Counted from the stretch's first letter, positions 44,084 to 55,293 are shown. The stretch is DNA of 64,000 nucleotides from Moraxellaceae bacterium (GCA_030646295.1 JAUSND010000016.1:62001-126000), one strand, 5' to 3'. Program-made: numbers and translations. Notes: a model not told the origin generated them from the letters alone.

Positions 44084-47000
44084 ATGTGGCTTACCCGCGT
44101 CAGTATCAACAATCCCGTCTTTGCTGCCATGATGATGTTTGCGCTCATGGTGCTTGGACTGTTCTCCTGGAAGGATATCGGGGTTGAGGAATTTCCCAAT
44201 GTGGAATTTCCGTTTGTCATCATCAACACCAATTACATTGGCGCGTCACCGGAAGTGGTGGAGTCCGATGTCACGCGCAAGATAGAGGATTCCGTCAACA
44301 CCATTGCCGGTGTGAAGCGTGTGTTCTCCACCTCCTATGAAGGCCGTTCGTTTGTAGCCATCGAGTTCTATCTGGATGTGCCTGTTGCGGTGGCTGTGCA
44401 GGATGTGCGCGACAAGATTGCACTGATCAAGAACGATTTCCGCGATGAGGTCGATGACCCGATTATCGAACGCTACAACCCGGGGTCCGTGCCGGTGGTC
44501 TCGCTGGCATTCACGTCGTCAACACTGACGCCGCGTGAAGTCTCTACCTGGATTGAGCAGAAGGTGAAAAAGCGCTTCCAGACCGTGCCGGGTGTGGGCA
44601 AGGTGGAAGTCATTGGCGGTGTGAAACGAGAGATTCGGGTTTTCATCCGTCCCGAGCGTCTGCGTGGTTATGGTATCGGTGTTGATCAGGTGGTGCAGAT
44701 GCTACGCACCGAGAATCAGGAGCTTCCGGCCGGTTCGCTCACGCTGAACAATGTCGAGCAGATTGTCCAGATCAAGGGGCGTATCGCCAACCCGAAGGAT
44801 TTCCGTCGCCTGATTGTGGCGCAGCATGCCAGTGGCCCTGTGTATCTGGAGCAGGTTGCCGATGTGGTTGATGGCGAGCAGGAACTGGAGTCTGCCGCCA
44901 TGATTAACGGCGAGCGCGCGGTATCGGTTGATGTCATCAAGTCCTCGGGTGCCAATACCATCAAGGTGGTGGACAAGTCGCACGAAGTGATGGATGAGCT
45001 GAGAAAGGAGCTGCCTGCCGGTGTAAAGATGATCGAGGTAGCTGACAGTTCCCGGTCGATTCGCGCATCACTTGAGGATGTACAGAAGACACTGATCGAA
45101 GGTGCCTTGCTCGCGATCCTCATTGTCTTCCTGTTCCTGGGGTCATGGCGCTCCACCGTCATCACGGGTCTGACGCTGCCCATTTCCTTGCTGGGCACAC
45201 TGTTTGCCATCTATTTCTTCGGCTTTACGCTCAACCTGATGACCTTGATGTCCTTGTCACTGTGTATCGGACTGTTGATCGACGATGCCATCGTGGTGCG
45301 TGAAAACATCGTGCGCCATGGTGCCATGGGCAAGGATCATCGTACGGCTGCAATGGATGGCACCAAGGAAATCGGCCTGGCCGTGCTGGCGACCACGCTG
45401 GCGATTGTGGCGGTATTTCTGCCGGTGGCTTTCATGGGTGGCATCATCGGCCGCTTCTTCTACCAGTTTGGCGTGACGGTATCGTCGGCTGTATTGCTGT
45501 CGATGTTTGTGAGCTTCACGCTCGACCCCATGCTGTCATCCATCTGGCCAGACCCGGATATTCATGGTCGCAAGAAAACCTCGTGGCTGGGCCGCATGCT
45601 CGACAGGTTCTCGGACTGGCTGGATGGTCTTGGTGATGTTTATGTCCGTGTAATGCAATGGGGATTTCGTCAAGAAACATGGACCATTCCTGTTCCCTAT
45701 TACTGGAAGCGGTTTGCGGTGTACTGGGCTCCCATGGGGAATCGGTCACTGGTGATGCTTCTTGCGGTATTGTCTTTGGTGGGAGCACTTTACCTGGCGA
45801 AAAATATCGGCGGTGAATTTGTACCAGAGCCGGATATGTCGGAAATCGGTGTGAAATTCCAGACGCCGGCCGGGTCCTCCCTGGAGTACACCCAACAGAA
45901 AGTACTGCAGGTGGATGCGATTATCCGCCAGTATCCGGAAGTCATTGCCAGCTATGCCACCATCAATACCGGCATGAATGTGGGCAAGGACCATGCGGGT
46001 ATCCGGGTAAAGCTCAAGCCGAAGGCCGAGCGTGAGCGCAGCCAGAAAGAGCTGACGCGTGATTTGCGCCAGCGTTTGTCACGTGTTGGTGGCATTACCC
46101 TCACTTCTGTTGCTGCGGCAAAAGAGGCAGTGTCTGGCGGCCTCAAGCCCATCATGCTGTCTGTGCAGGGTGATGACCTTGAGCAGTTGCGCAAGATATC
46201 GGACGAAATTGTTGCGGGCATGCGCAAGATCAATGGTCTGGTGGATATTGAAACGTCGCTGCTGGCACCCAAGCCGACGGTGGCGGTAAACATTGATCGT
46301 GAACAGGCCTCCGACCTGGGGCTGAGTGTTGGCCGTCTTGGTGCCACGTTGCGCCCCTTGCTGGCTGGCGATGATGTGACTACGTGGCAGGATGCCAGTG
46401 GTGAAAACTATGACGTGAACGTGCAGTTGCCTCGCATGGAGCGCCGTACTGTCAGTGATCTTGGTGCATTGCCCGTTGCCAGCGGCGTGAGGGACCCGGT
46501 CACGGGTGCACAGAACATGGTGACACTGGGGCAGGTGGTCCGGATTTCCGAAACCACCGGTGCCGCACAGATCAATCGCCGTAACCTGTTCCGTGAAGTG
46601 ATGATACAAGCCAACGTTGAAGGACGTCCTGCAGGCGATGTGGGGGCGGACATCAAGAAGCTTCAGGACAGCATCAAGCTGCCGCCGGGCTATCGTTTTG
46701 AGACGGAAGGCCAGAACAAGGACATGGAAGAGTCAATCGGTTTTGCTGTTTCTGCGCTTTTGCTGGCCGTGATTTTCATCTACATGTTGCTGGGTTCGCA
46801 GTTCAACAGCTTCCTGCATCCGGTGTCGATCATGACATCGCTGCCGTTGTCGCTGATTGGTGTATTTGCGGCACTGTTCCTGTTTGGCAGTACGCTGAAC
46901 ATTTTCTCGATCATTGGCGTGATCATGTTGATGGGTCTGGTGACAAAGAACGCCATTCTTATCGTCGACTTCATCAATGTGGCCGTGAAGGCCGGGCAGG

Positions 47001-47266
47001 AACGTTCCGAAGCCATCATGAATGCCGGGCGCACGCGCTTGCGCCCCATCCTGATGACAACCTCTGCCATGGTGATGGGCATGGTGCCGCTGGCGCTCGG
47101 GTTGGGCGAGGGTGCCGAACAACGCGCCCCGATGGCCCATGCGATTATCGGTGGCGTGATCACTTCCACCTTGCTCACCCTGATCGTGGTGCCGGTGGTT
47201 TACACGTATCTGGATGACCTGAAAAGACTGACCTTCCGGCTGTTTGGTGGTGGCAAGGCGCATTGA
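44084..47266 (+). CDS. RND-family (HAE1-type) efflux permease
   Basis: The product is about 1060 residues with 12 membrane helices and two large periplasmic loops. Characteristic parts are [52 protein letters not shown] (the proton-relay Asp pair in helix 4) and [15 protein letters not shown]. It exports drugs, solvents or lipids by proton antiport. ATGs at 44078 and 44084 are possible; GGAG at 44071-44074 spaces better for 44084. No outer-membrane channel gene follows. Confidence 0.94.
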   Translation: MWLTRVSINNPVFAAMMMFALMVLGLFSWKDIGVEEFPNVEFPFVIINTNYIGASPEVVESDVTRKIEDSVNTIAGVKRVFSTSYEGRSFVAIEFYLDVPVAVAVQDVRDKIALIKNDFRDEVDDPIIERYNPGSVPVVSLAFTSSTLTPREVSTWIEQKVKKRFQTVPGVGKVEVIGGVKREIRVFIRPERLRGYGIGVDQVVQMLRTENQELPAGSLTLNNVEQIVQIKGRIANPKDFRRLIVAQHASGPVYLEQVADVVDGEQELESAAMINGERAVSVDVIKSSGANTIKVVDKSHEVMDELRKELPAGVKMIEVADSSRSIRASLEDVQKTLIEGALLAILIVFLFLGSWRSTVITGLTLPISLLGTLFAIYFFGFTLNLMTLMSLSLCIGLLIDDAIVVRENIVRHGAMGKDHRTAAMDGTKEIGLAVLATTLAIVAVFLPVAFMGGIIGRFFYQFGVTVSSAVLLSMFVSFTLDPMLSSIWPDPDIHGRKKTSWLGRMLDRFSDWLDGLGDVYVRVMQWGFRQETWTIPVPYYWKRFAVYWAPMGNRSLVMLLAVLSLVGALYLAKNIGGEFVPEPDMSEIGVKFQTPAGSSLEYTQQKVLQVDAIIRQYPEVIASYATINTGMNVGKDHAGIRVKLKPKAERERSQKELTRDLRQRLSRVGGITLTSVAAAKEAVSGGLKPIMLSVQGDDLEQLRKISDEIVAGMRKINGLVDIETSLLAPKPTVAVNIDREQASDLGLSVGRLGATLRPLLAGDDVTTWQDASGENYDVNVQLPRMERRTVSDLGALPVASGVRDPVTGAQNMVTLGQVVRISETTGAAQINRRNLFREVMIQANVEGRPAGDVGADIKKLQDSIKLPPGYRFETEGQNKDMEESIGFAVSALLLAVIFIYMLLGSQFNSFLHPVSIMTSLPLSLIGVFAALFLFGSTLNIFSIIGVIMLMGLVTKNAILIVDFINVAVKAGQERSEAIMNAGRTRLRPILMTTSAMVMGMVPLALGLGEGAEQRAPMAHAIIGGVITSTLLTLIVVPVVYTYLDDLKRLTFRLFGGGKAH

Positions 47267-47301
47267 GCAAGCGCGTCTACTGCACCATGTTCGACTGTCG
47301 C

Positions 47302-47338
47302 GAATGAAAAAGCCCCGCACTGCGGGGCTTTTTCATTC
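47302..47338. terminator. Bidirectional terminator after the RND operon
   Basis: GAATGAAAAAGCCCCGCA / TGCGGGGCTTTTTCATTC, near-perfect hairpin flanked by A and T runs, between convergent genes. Confidence 0.92.
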
Positions 47339-47352
47339 GGGGGATGCAGCGA

Positions 47353-48057
47353 TCAGTTCATGGCATTGCTGTCAGGGCGCTGTGATGTCTGTGCCACAGC
47401 GGGTGTGCAGTTGAGAAAGCGCGACTGGCTCAGCCATTTCTTGTTCGGGTAATACGAAAAGACAAACTGGCCGCCTTTGAGCGTATCAATGATCTGGCGC
47501 GCCACACCTTCGCGTACTGCCGGGCAACCCCAGCTGCGCCCCAGCCGTCCCAGTTTCTGGACGGTTGATTCATTCACATAGGGTGCACCATGCATCACGA
47601 TGGAACGCTTGAGGGCCTGATCGTTGAAGCCTGGCTCAAGGCCATCCATGCGCATGGAGTAACCGTTGCCGCCATTGTAAGTGTCCATGGTGCGGAACAG
47701 CCCCAGGCTGGATTGCAGGCTGCCTTCAATATTGGAGAAGTCACGGGCAATGTTGTCGCCGGTGTGCTTGCCGTGTGCAACCAGCTCACGAAACAGCAGG
47801 CGGGCCTCCCGTGTATCAAATACCCATAGTCGTGGCACAGACGAAGGACGGGAGTAATCAATGACGGCAAGGCGGGAGGAGGGAGCCATGCCATTCGCCG
47901 TGGCACAGGCCAGTGCACTGGCGGCCAGTTGCAGTACGGCAGGATCGGCATCAGGGGCCGCCGCAAGCAACTGGTCTGAGAGGCTCATGCTTGCTGCCAT
48001 TGCAGGTGATGCCAGGGGCATGGCGAGCAGAGCTATAACGGATAACAAACGGCGCAT
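47353..48057 (-). CDS. Murein L,D-transpeptidase catalytic-domain family protein
   Basis: The product is 234 residues. Signal peptide ends PAMA/ASMS. The catalytic region has the His of IVMHGAPYVNES and the Cys of GRSWGCPAVREG (PF13645-type, distinct from classic YkuD). It is probably periplasmic and acts on peptidoglycan cross-links or lipoprotein attachment. It is divergent from another L,D-transpeptidase gene at 48262. Confidence 0.88.
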   Translation of the reverse strand: MRRLLSVIALLAMPLASPAMAASMSLSDQLLAAAPDADPAVLQLAASALACATANGMAPSSRLAVIDYSRPSSVPRLWVFDTREARLLFRELVAHGKHTGDNIARDFSNIEGSLQSSLGLFRTMDTYNGGNGYSMRMDGLEPGFNDQALKRSIVMHGAPYVNESTVQKLGRLGRSWGCPAVREGVARQIIDTLKGGQFVFSYYPNKKWLSQSRFLNCTPAVAQTSQRPDSNAMN

Positions 48058-48261
48058 GTGGTACTCCGCGAGGACGAGTCAGTTACTGCTCCAGCAGAAA
48101 CAAGGAGCGTTGCATGGCGCAATCCTTCGCAGAAACACTGCGTTATCTGATCATCCTGACATCTCCAGAACGGGCCGACAAGGTAGAATCGTAACCATGT
48201 GCAACACCTTTATATGGGGATGACCACTGGCTGTAGCAAGCCGCAGGGGAGGGAGTCGGGG

Positions 48262-49860
48262 ATGAGTGGTTGTATGAGCCGTCTGATGGTACTGGTGCTC
48301 TGGCTGGCGTCGTTTGCCAGTTTTGCTCTGGAGCCGGAGGCAGAGACTACCCCGGTGCCAGACGAGGCGGCGCTGGCTGCCATGGCCGAGACCATGGTTA
48401 TTCGCGACGACAAGGTGCTGCGGGAGGCCGTGGCCAGCTTTCAGGCAGGCCATGAGGGGGGCGCTTTCTGGCTGGCGCAGCAACGACTGCCCCAATTGCT
48501 GGGCGCACTGGATGAGCTGGTGACAGACGGGCTGAATCCTGCGGATTACGGGGTGGAGCAGCTCCGCGTATGGCAACGTCGGGGTGGACAGGATGCGGCC
48601 ATGGAAAACCTGGCCACACGCGCCTACCTGCTGGCCTTGCTGCATCTCTTCCGGGGCAAGGTTGATCCGGCGGCGCTGGATGCCCACTGGAATTTTGCTC
48701 CCGCCACGCCTGACATACAGGGGCTGCTGGCCAAGGCACGTGAGGCAGCTGACGCCGGGCGGATTGCCTCTGCCTTCACGTATGCCCGCCCGGTACGTCC
48801 CGAATATAACGGTCTGAGAGCGGCACTGGCCCGCTTGCGTGGACAGGTGTATGAGGGGGGCTGGCCGGTAGTGCCGGCCGGCAAGCCTCTCAAGCCCGGC
48901 ATGACGGATGCGCGCGTTGCCATTTTGCGCAGCCGCCTGCAGCAGGCGGGTCTTGCCAGCCGGGTGCTCAAGGGGAAGCCCACATTTTTCGATGATGAAC
49001 TGGCTCTGGCCCTCATGCGCTTTCAGCGTGAGGCCTATCTTGAGCCTGATGGCGTGGCAGGCCCTCAAACAATCAGGGTGCTTAATGTGCCCTTGCAGCA
49101 GCGGATTGACCAGCTCAGGGCCAATCTGGAGCGTATGCGCTGGGCGCATGATCCTGCCATGGGGCCGATGGTTGTTGTGGATATTGCCGGCTTCCGGATT
49201 GCCTACATGCGGGAAGGCAAGGTGGTCTGGGCGTCACGGGTGCAGGTTGGCAAGGCATATCGGTCAACACCGGTATTCAGGGCGACAATCACGCACCTCA
49301 CCCTTAATCCGACCTGGACGGTGCCCCCGACCATCATGGCGAACGATGTCCTGCCCATGGTGCGCAAGGATCGGGGTTACCTGAAGAAGAATAATCTCAG
49401 GGTTTTCACACAGGATGGTCGTACCATTCCGGCGGAATCGGTCAACTGGTGGCAGCCAGGCAACATCGTCCTGCGTCAGGATGCGGGGGAGGATAACTCA
49501 CTGGGCCAGCTGGCCATCCGCTTTCCCAACCCTTATGCCGTGTACCTGCATGACACGCCGCACAAGGAGCTGTTCGAGTCCAGTCAGCGCGCCTTCAGTT
49601 CGGGCTGCACCCGTGTCGAGAACATACATGAGCTGGCGGTTCTGCTTCTGGATGATCCGGTCAACTGGCGTCGTGAGGCACTGGATGAGGCTATTGCCGA
49701 AGGTAAAACACGGCAGGTCAATCTGGTCACACCAATCCCGATCATGCTGGTGTACTGGACGGTGGACATAGCAGCTGACGGGTACGTCTCCTTCAAGGTG
49801 GACATCTATGAGCGCGACCAGCCACTGGTTCGTGTGCTGGATCGCGCCGTGGTGATGTAG
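48262..49860 (+). CDS. L,D-transpeptidase of the YcbB/LdtD type
   Basis: The product is 532 residues. Signal peptide ends SFA/LEPE. N-terminal scaffold domain, then a peptidoglycan-binding-like segment (ALMRFQREAYLEPDGVAGPQT) and the YkuD catalytic domain with VYLHDTPHKELF and SSGCTRVENI (active Cys). It forms 3-3 peptidoglycan cross-links. GGGAG lies before ATG 48262; the frame is open further upstream without a better start. Confidence 0.9.
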   Translation: MSGCMSRLMVLVLWLASFASFALEPEAETTPVPDEAALAAMAETMVIRDDKVLREAVASFQAGHEGGAFWLAQQRLPQLLGALDELVTDGLNPADYGVEQLRVWQRRGGQDAAMENLATRAYLLALLHLFRGKVDPAALDAHWNFAPATPDIQGLLAKAREAADAGRIASAFTYARPVRPEYNGLRAALARLRGQVYEGGWPVVPAGKPLKPGMTDARVAILRSRLQQAGLASRVLKGKPTFFDDELALALMRFQREAYLEPDGVAGPQTIRVLNVPLQQRIDQLRANLERMRWAHDPAMGPMVVVDIAGFRIAYMREGKVVWASRVQVGKAYRSTPVFRATITHLTLNPTWTVPPTIMANDVLPMVRKDRGYLKKNNLRVFTQDGRTIPAESVNWWQPGNIVLRQDAGEDNSLGQLAIRFPNPYAVYLHDTPHKELFESSQRAFSSGCTRVENIHELAVLLLDDPVNWRREALDEAIAEGKTRQVNLVTPIPIMLVYWTVDIAADGYVSFKVDIYERDQPLVRVLDRAVVM

Positions 49861-49866
49861 TCCTTC

Positions 49867-50727
49867 TCAGAAGCGCCCTTCCCGGTAATCCTGGAATGCC
49901 TGGTGGATCTCGTCCTGGGTGTTCATCACGAAGGGACCATACCGGGCAACAGGCTCACGCAGTGGCTGGCCGGCAATCAGGAGTAGTCGTGCCCCCTTGC
50001 TTCCTGATTGCATTTCAATGGTATTACCATTACCAAGAACCACCATCTGCCCTTGTCCTGCATGATGCCCGTTATTTGGTCCTACCACTGCATCTCCCTG
50101 AAAGAAGTAGAGAAAAGTCTGGTGGGAGTCGGGTACCAGCGGCGAGTACGTGATGTCGGGGGCCAGGGTGATGTCCCAGTAAAGCGGGCGTGTGGCGATA
50201 CCCTGTACCGGGCCTGTTGCACCAGCAAGTTCGCCTGCAATCAGTTTGATCTCTACACCATCTACAGGTCTTACCACTGGAATGGATTCGGGTGAAAACT
50301 CCTGGTAGCGGGGCGCATTCATCTTGTCGCGTGCAGGCAGGTTGACCCAAAGCTGAAAGCCCCACATCAGGCCGTCTTCCTGCTCCGGCATTTCCGAGTG
50401 CACAATGCCCCGGCCTGCAGTCATCCATTGCACCGAGCCGGGCACCATCAGGCCGCTGTGGCCATGGTTGTCCTGGTGACGCATGCGGCCGGCCAGCATG
50501 TAGGTCACTGTTTCGAAGCCGCGGTGCGGATGGTCAGGGAAGCCGGCGATGTAGTCCCCGGCCTGGTCCGAACGAAACTCGTCGAGCATGAGAAACGGGT
50601 CAATGTCCGGCACAATGGATGTGCCGATGACCCGGTTGAGCTTGACGCCGGCACCATCGGAGGCTGGCACACCGCGAACAATGCGGGTGACGGGACGGCT
50701 GATGACGGCAGGATTGGTGGTGGACAT
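49867..50727 (-). CDS. Pirin family protein
   Basis: Bicupin of 286 residues. The N-terminal cupin carries the metal-binding set: HPHRGFETVTYMLAG, WMTAGRGIVHSEMP and FQLWVNLP. The C-terminal cupin is complete. Some pirins have quercetinase activity or act as redox-sensitive partners. The stop lies 7 bp from the convergent L,D-transpeptidase stop. Confidence 0.93.
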   Translation of the reverse strand: MSTTNPAVISRPVTRIVRGVPASDGAGVKLNRVIGTSIVPDIDPFLMLDEFRSDQAGDYIAGFPDHPHRGFETVTYMLAGRMRHQDNHGHSGLMVPGSVQWMTAGRGIVHSEMPEQEDGLMWGFQLWVNLPARDKMNAPRYQEFSPESIPVVRPVDGVEIKLIAGELAGATGPVQGIATRPLYWDITLAPDITYSPLVPDSHQTFLYFFQGDAVVGPNNGHHAGQGQMVVLGNGNTIEMQSGSKGARLLLIAGQPLREPVARYGPFVMNTQDEIHQAFQDYREGRF

Positions 50728-50865
50728 GGCAATCTCCTGTTCTGATGCTGGCAGTTTCCACTATTCGTGGAAAAGGAAAAATAAGCCTGTCGCTGAAAGT
50801 GTGTTGCCATGAGTGCAACAATGGCGTGGTGACAATGTGAGGTGGGCCAGGGTGTTGGCCAAAAA

Positions 50866-50887
50866 AATCCCCGCCGGAGCGGGGATT
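50866..50887. terminator. Terminator downstream of the small PA1571-type gene
   Basis: AATCCCCGC, CGGA loop, GCGGGGATT. An A run precedes it on the plus strand, so it ends minus-strand transcripts. Confidence 0.8.
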
Positions 50888-50930
50888 GGGTATTCGTCAG
50901 GGCTGGCATGAGGCGCCAGCAGCCGGTGAA

Positions 50931-51098
50931 TCAGTTTGCCGTGCCGGGAAACTGCCAGAGCTTCATCAGCTCGTCGCAGGCCTGCATGATCATCTCTTCG
51001 GTAATCGGAATTTCCCGGCCCTGTTCATCCAGCAAGGCAGCGCCATGAAACGGATTGCCGAAATTATCGGTCATCAGGTTGTCTTTGGCTTGCATCAT
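50931..51098 (-). CDS. Small PA1571-type conserved protein
   Basis: Short frame of 55 codons that I translated by hand: MMQAKDNLMTDNFGNPF, then ALLDEQGREIPITEEMIMQA, then CDELMKLW. The core LDEQGREIPITEEMI matches what I know of the PA1571-type small proteins found in Pseudomonadales. GAGGTG lies just before the ATG and a terminator follows, so it is a complete gene. The role is unknown; no membrane segment. Confidence 0.8.
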   Translation of the reverse strand: MMQAKDNLMTDNFGNPFHGAALLDEQGREIPITEEMIMQACDELMKLWQFPGTAN

Positions 51099-51251
51099 TC
51101 ACCTCGCTTGGCCATCGTGTGGCTCTGGCTGGATCGGCCCATCGTCAAGACGATGGTTGTTGTGATGTGACACTGATCACTTTTCACTCAGTCAGTATAG
51201 GGAGCCACCTTTCCCGCGTATCGTGACAGTCGCTGTAATGTGTAACGAACT

Positions 51252-52409
51252 ATGAAAGATTTGACTGAAAATAATTCTCATCTGCAGCCTGAGCCATTCC
51301 GCCTGGGACTCCTCGTCAATCCTCTGGCAGGGCTGGGGGGCAGCGTGGCACTCAAGGGCAGTGACGGCGTGGCCGAAGAGGCGCTGGCACGTGGTGCCGT
51401 GCCGCAGGCACCTGCGCGGGCGCATGCCGTGCTGGAGCAGTTGCTGCCCTGGCGTGACCACATTGTGATTTTCACTGCGGCCGGCGAGATGGGAGAGGAT
51501 ATTGCGACCCGGCTCGGGTTTGCGACAAGGCTTGTTTACCGGCCCGCCATGGCGACATCGGCGTCGGATACCGAGGCGACGGCTCGCGCTGTGCAGGAGG
51601 CAGGTGCTGATTTGCTGCTGTTTGCCGGAGGGGATGGCACTGCCAGGGATATTTGTCGGGTGATTGGTTTGTCCCTGCCGGTTCTGGGTGTTCCGGCCGG
51701 TGTGAAAATGCATTCAGGCGTGTTTGCGGTGACGCCGCGTGCTGCCGCTGAGGTGGTACAGCTGTTGCTCAAGGGCGAGCTGGTGCTGATTGATTCTGCT
51801 GATGTCCGGGACATTGATGAGGCTGCCCTGCGTAATGGTCGGGTACAGGCCCGTCATTTCGGCGAGGTGCGTGTGCCGGCAGAGGGCCGCTACCTGCAGC
51901 AGGTCAAATGCAATGGCAAGGAAGTCGAGGCATTGGTACTGCAGGAAATTGCAGCGGATGTGGTAGAGCGCATGGAGGAGGCAGGGGGTACCTGGATCAT
52001 TGGCCCCGGTACCACACCTGCGGCCGTGATGGAGTTGCTGGGCTTGCCGAACACCCTGCTTGGCATGGACGTGGTACGCAATGGCGAGGTGGTCGCTGCT
52101 GACGCGGACGCTGCCACACTGGAGCAGTTTGTCCGTGATGGCGATTGTCATCTTGTCATCACGGCAACCGGAGGCCAGGGCATGTTGCTGGGGCGCGGCA
52201 ACCAGCAGCTTACGCCGGCAGTGCTCCGTGCCATCGGGCGTGAACGCATGCTGATTGTGGCGACCCACGAAAAGCTTGCGGCCTTGCAGGGAAGGCCTTT
52301 GCTCATGGATGTCAGTGACCCTGCGCTGGAACAGTTACTGCAGGGGTTTGTCGAGGTTGTGACCGGCTATCGCAGTCATGTTCTCTACCGGCTTGCCACT
52401 CATGCCTGA
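51252..52409 (+). CDS. ATP-NAD kinase (AcoX-like) family protein
   Basis: The product is 385 residues. The NAD-kinase/diacylglycerol-kinase GGDGT motif is present in LLLFAGGDGTARDICRVIG, following GLLVNPLAGLGG near the start. The C-terminal half contains GPGTTPAAVMELLGLPNTLLG and VITATGGQGMLLGRGNQQ. AcoX-like proteins share this build, but their substrate is not settled. No acetoin genes lie near. Genuine NadK is shorter, so this is a paralogue. Confidence 0.85.
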   Translation: MKDLTENNSHLQPEPFRLGLLVNPLAGLGGSVALKGSDGVAEEALARGAVPQAPARAHAVLEQLLPWRDHIVIFTAAGEMGEDIATRLGFATRLVYRPAMATSASDTEATARAVQEAGADLLLFAGGDGTARDICRVIGLSLPVLGVPAGVKMHSGVFAVTPRAAAEVVQLLLKGELVLIDSADVRDIDEAALRNGRVQARHFGEVRVPAEGRYLQQVKCNGKEVEALVLQEIAADVVERMEEAGGTWIIGPGTTPAAVMELLGLPNTLLGMDVVRNGEVVAADADAATLEQFVRDGDCHLVITATGGQGMLLGRGNQQLTPAVLRAIGRERMLIVATHEKLAALQGRPLLMDVSDPALEQLLQGFVEVVTGYRSHVLYRLATHA

Positions 52410-52469
52410 TGCATCTGCCTGAAACCCTGCCTGACACGCTCTCGTCATGGTTGGTCAGGGCGCGTGGGC

Positions 52470-55184
52470 TTACAAAAGAAACTCTGGCATGGGGCTGGTG
52501 GCAAAGGTTGTCGCAACGCCAGTAACGGCCGCCCAGACCTGGTTACGCATGCCTGAGCCTCCTTGCGCTGCCTGGAGAATGGCGGCCATGCGATTGCTGA
52601 CACCAAGCTTGGCAAAGATGTTCTTGAGATGCCATTTGGTGGTGGAAAGGGCCACGCCGATACGTGCACTGATTTCGTTATTGCTGAGGCCGTTGCGCAG
52701 CAGTTGCAGTACTTCCTGCTCCTTGGCGGTGAGGAGCGTGTCTTCCCGTCCCTCTGCCAGTGTGGATGGACTGTCCTGCAACAGGTCCTTGAACATCTCT
52801 ACATAAATGGCAGGCAGTGGAAGGTTACCGATCTCGTGGCAGCGCCGGAGGAATGTTCCCAGTCCGGGTGCCTCGTCAAATACTGTCCGGTTAATGCAGA
52901 TGATGCTGTAGTAGTCGACCATTTTTTTCAGGCGGTGCAACGCTACATTGTCATCACCCATCAGATGGCGGGTCAGGACCAGATTGGCTTCAACTACAAC
53001 AGCACGTGAATTGGCTCCGCTTTTTTTCAGGGCAGCCAGGATCACCTCAAGAATGTGCTCTGCCTCTTCAAAGCGCTGTTTGCTGCATAACCATAGTGAG
53101 GTGGCAAGTCCGTAACGTTCCCAGCCTTCATCATAGGCGCGGGTACGCCGCCATGTTCCATTGACCAGACGTTCCTGCAACTGGCTGGCGTCGGCGATGC
53201 GGTCCATGGCGTCCGTGTCGTTTTCGGCGTGTGCCTGGCGCAGCTCTTCGTACACCACCTGGCTCATGAAACGGTCGTAATTACCCATTTGCAGGATGCG
53301 CTTGAGTTGCGACAGCAGCCGGGCTGCTCTGGCGTTTTCCTGACGCAGGCTCAGCAAGCGAGAGAGCGTCAGGTATGTGTAGGCGATGATCTCGGTGGCA
53401 CAGGACGAGTTGACGAGGGGAACCAGTTCCTCGAGCAGGTTGAGCGAATCCTGTGTCCGGTTCTGTTCATACCGGACGACGGCAGCAGCCGTTGCCGCGT
53501 TGATCCATGTTGGCGTATGAGGAAAGTCGCGCAGTTTTTCAAAGTTGCTCTCGGCATTCTGCATGGCCTCGAACATGCGTCCTGTGTTGCGGTCGCAGAG
53601 AATCTGGATGAGGTCGGCATAACTGCACAGGTACTCGTAACCAAGCTGTCCAAGTACCACTCGTCCTTGCTCGGTATACTGCATGGCATTGCCGAACTCA
53701 CCGTGCAAAAGGTAGTGATACCCGAGAATGGTCAGTGAGAATGCACGAATGTCATGGTGCTGGCTGGAGCTGATCAGCATGGCCTGGTCAGTGTTAAGCA
53801 TGAAATCGGTATCGTGCTGGAACAGCTGCAGCATCATTTCCAGGAAAATCTGGGTGGATTCGTCAGGCTGGTGCCTGTTTTTCTGCTGTTGCAGTGCATC
53901 AAGGTAATACCGTGCCTGATTGAAGCGTCGCGACAGGATGAGGGCACTGATGAGTGCAATGAAGAGGTCGCGATCCGTCAGCACTTCTTCATCAGGCAGT
54001 GGGTCCAGCCAGCGGATAATGCTGATGCAGTCGCCCTTGCGCGACCAGCGATCACAGCTGGTGCGCAGTATTTCAAGAAACAGTCCGGGTTGCCTGGCCA
54101 GCTCGGCATGCTCCAGTGCCATTTCATCTTCGTTGTGAGAGAGCCATTCACGGGCTGCAGCTTCGTGCAGTACCGGAAGGCTGTCCGGAAATTCGATCCG
54201 CAGGCGGTTGCGCAGGAAGTCCTGGAACAGGGGGTGATAGCGGAACCAGCCCGGGCGCTGTTCGATCATCTGGAGAAAAAGTCCTTGCGACATCAGGCGA
54301 TCAATCAGGCGGGCAGAGTCTTCACGCTTCAGGACGGCATCGCACAGGGCGGCATCAAACCGCTCAAACAGTGACGAGTACAACAGGAACTCTCGCTGGT
54401 CCTCTGAAAGCCCTCGCAATACCACGTGGGCAAAATAATCGACCAGCTCTGGCTGTGAGCCACTGAAGGCTGTCAGCGCGGCATCCCCGGCACGGGCGCA
54501 GGCCAGCAAGGCAATCTTTACGCCAGCCATCCAGCCTTCGGTTTGTTGCAGCAGTTGGGCAATATGCTGGTCATTCGGGATCTCAAGGCCCATTTCTGTT
54601 GCCAGTTCACGAACCTGGGCTGGTGTCAGGCGCATGTCATGCCCGTCAATCAGCAGCAGTTTGTCGGCCAGCTTGAGACGGCTCAGGGAAAAGTCCGGGT
54701 GTACACGGGTGCCAAGAATGAAGTGCACATGCACTGGCAGGTATTCGAGCAGGGAGGAGAACGCGTCCTGGACCAGTTTGTGGGTAGCCAGCTGGAAATC
54801 ATCCAGCACGATGAACAGCTCTCCCTTGACCGCTTCAAAGGCTTGCAGCAGTGACTCGGCAACGCTGTGTGCGGGCAGGTGGATGTCGGCACCGAGTGGC
54901 GTGTACGACACCGTGTCAAAGTCAGGGACAACCTCACGGAGCGAGTCGGTCAGGTGGGCAAAGAAGTGCACCGGGTCGGCATCCCGGGGGTCCAGAACCA
55001 TCATGACGGTATGCCGTTCCGGCGTCTGCTTCTGCCATTGCTGGAGGAGGGTGGACTTGCCGAAGCCCGGGGGGGCAAGCAGGAGCGTCAGGGCGTAGTC
55101 GATGCTGCGATCCAGAAGACTCAGAAGCTCCGGTCGAGCAATACGGTTACCCGGCTCGCGGCCATGGCTGCGGTATCCTGGCAT
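52470..55184 (-). CDS. MalT-type LuxR-family transcriptional activator
   Basis: The product is 904 residues. Walker A LLLAPPGFGKSTLLQQW near residue 42 and FIVLDDFQLA (Walker B) define the STAND ATPase of MalT/AlkS-type regulators. Helical TPR-like repeats fill the middle. The C-terminal LuxR HTH is LTAKEQEVLQLLRNGLSNNEI with VALSTTKWHLKNIFAKL. Such proteins need ATP plus an inducer. It is divergent from the di-heme cytochrome gene at 55380 and is the likely regulator of that gene and of the peroxidase gene beyond. Confidence 0.9.
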   Translation of the reverse strand: MPGYRSHGREPGNRIARPELLSLLDRSIDYALTLLLAPPGFGKSTLLQQWQKQTPERHTVMMVLDPRDADPVHFFAHLTDSLREVVPDFDTVSYTPLGADIHLPAHSVAESLLQAFEAVKGELFIVLDDFQLATHKLVQDAFSSLLEYLPVHVHFILGTRVHPDFSLSRLKLADKLLLIDGHDMRLTPAQVRELATEMGLEIPNDQHIAQLLQQTEGWMAGVKIALLACARAGDAALTAFSGSQPELVDYFAHVVLRGLSEDQREFLLYSSLFERFDAALCDAVLKREDSARLIDRLMSQGLFLQMIEQRPGWFRYHPLFQDFLRNRLRIEFPDSLPVLHEAAAREWLSHNEDEMALEHAELARQPGLFLEILRTSCDRWSRKGDCISIIRWLDPLPDEEVLTDRDLFIALISALILSRRFNQARYYLDALQQQKNRHQPDESTQIFLEMMLQLFQHDTDFMLNTDQAMLISSSQHHDIRAFSLTILGYHYLLHGEFGNAMQYTEQGRVVLGQLGYEYLCSYADLIQILCDRNTGRMFEAMQNAESNFEKLRDFPHTPTWINAATAAAVVRYEQNRTQDSLNLLEELVPLVNSSCATEIIAYTYLTLSRLLSLRQENARAARLLSQLKRILQMGNYDRFMSQVVYEELRQAHAENDTDAMDRIADASQLQERLVNGTWRRTRAYDEGWERYGLATSLWLCSKQRFEEAEHILEVILAALKKSGANSRAVVVEANLVLTRHLMGDDNVALHRLKKMVDYYSIICINRTVFDEAPGLGTFLRRCHEIGNLPLPAIYVEMFKDLLQDSPSTLAEGREDTLLTAKEQEVLQLLRNGLSNNEISARIGVALSTTKWHLKNIFAKLGVSNRMAAILQAAQGGSGMRNQVWAAVTGVATTFATSPMPEFLL

Positions 55185-55293
55185 GGGCCATCTCCCTGAT
55201 TTTTATTATTTTTATGGATAAACGGTAGCGGGTAGGCGATGAAAAAACTAGCACAGAATCGTTAAGTGGTAAACACGATGTTCCTTTTTCCCC

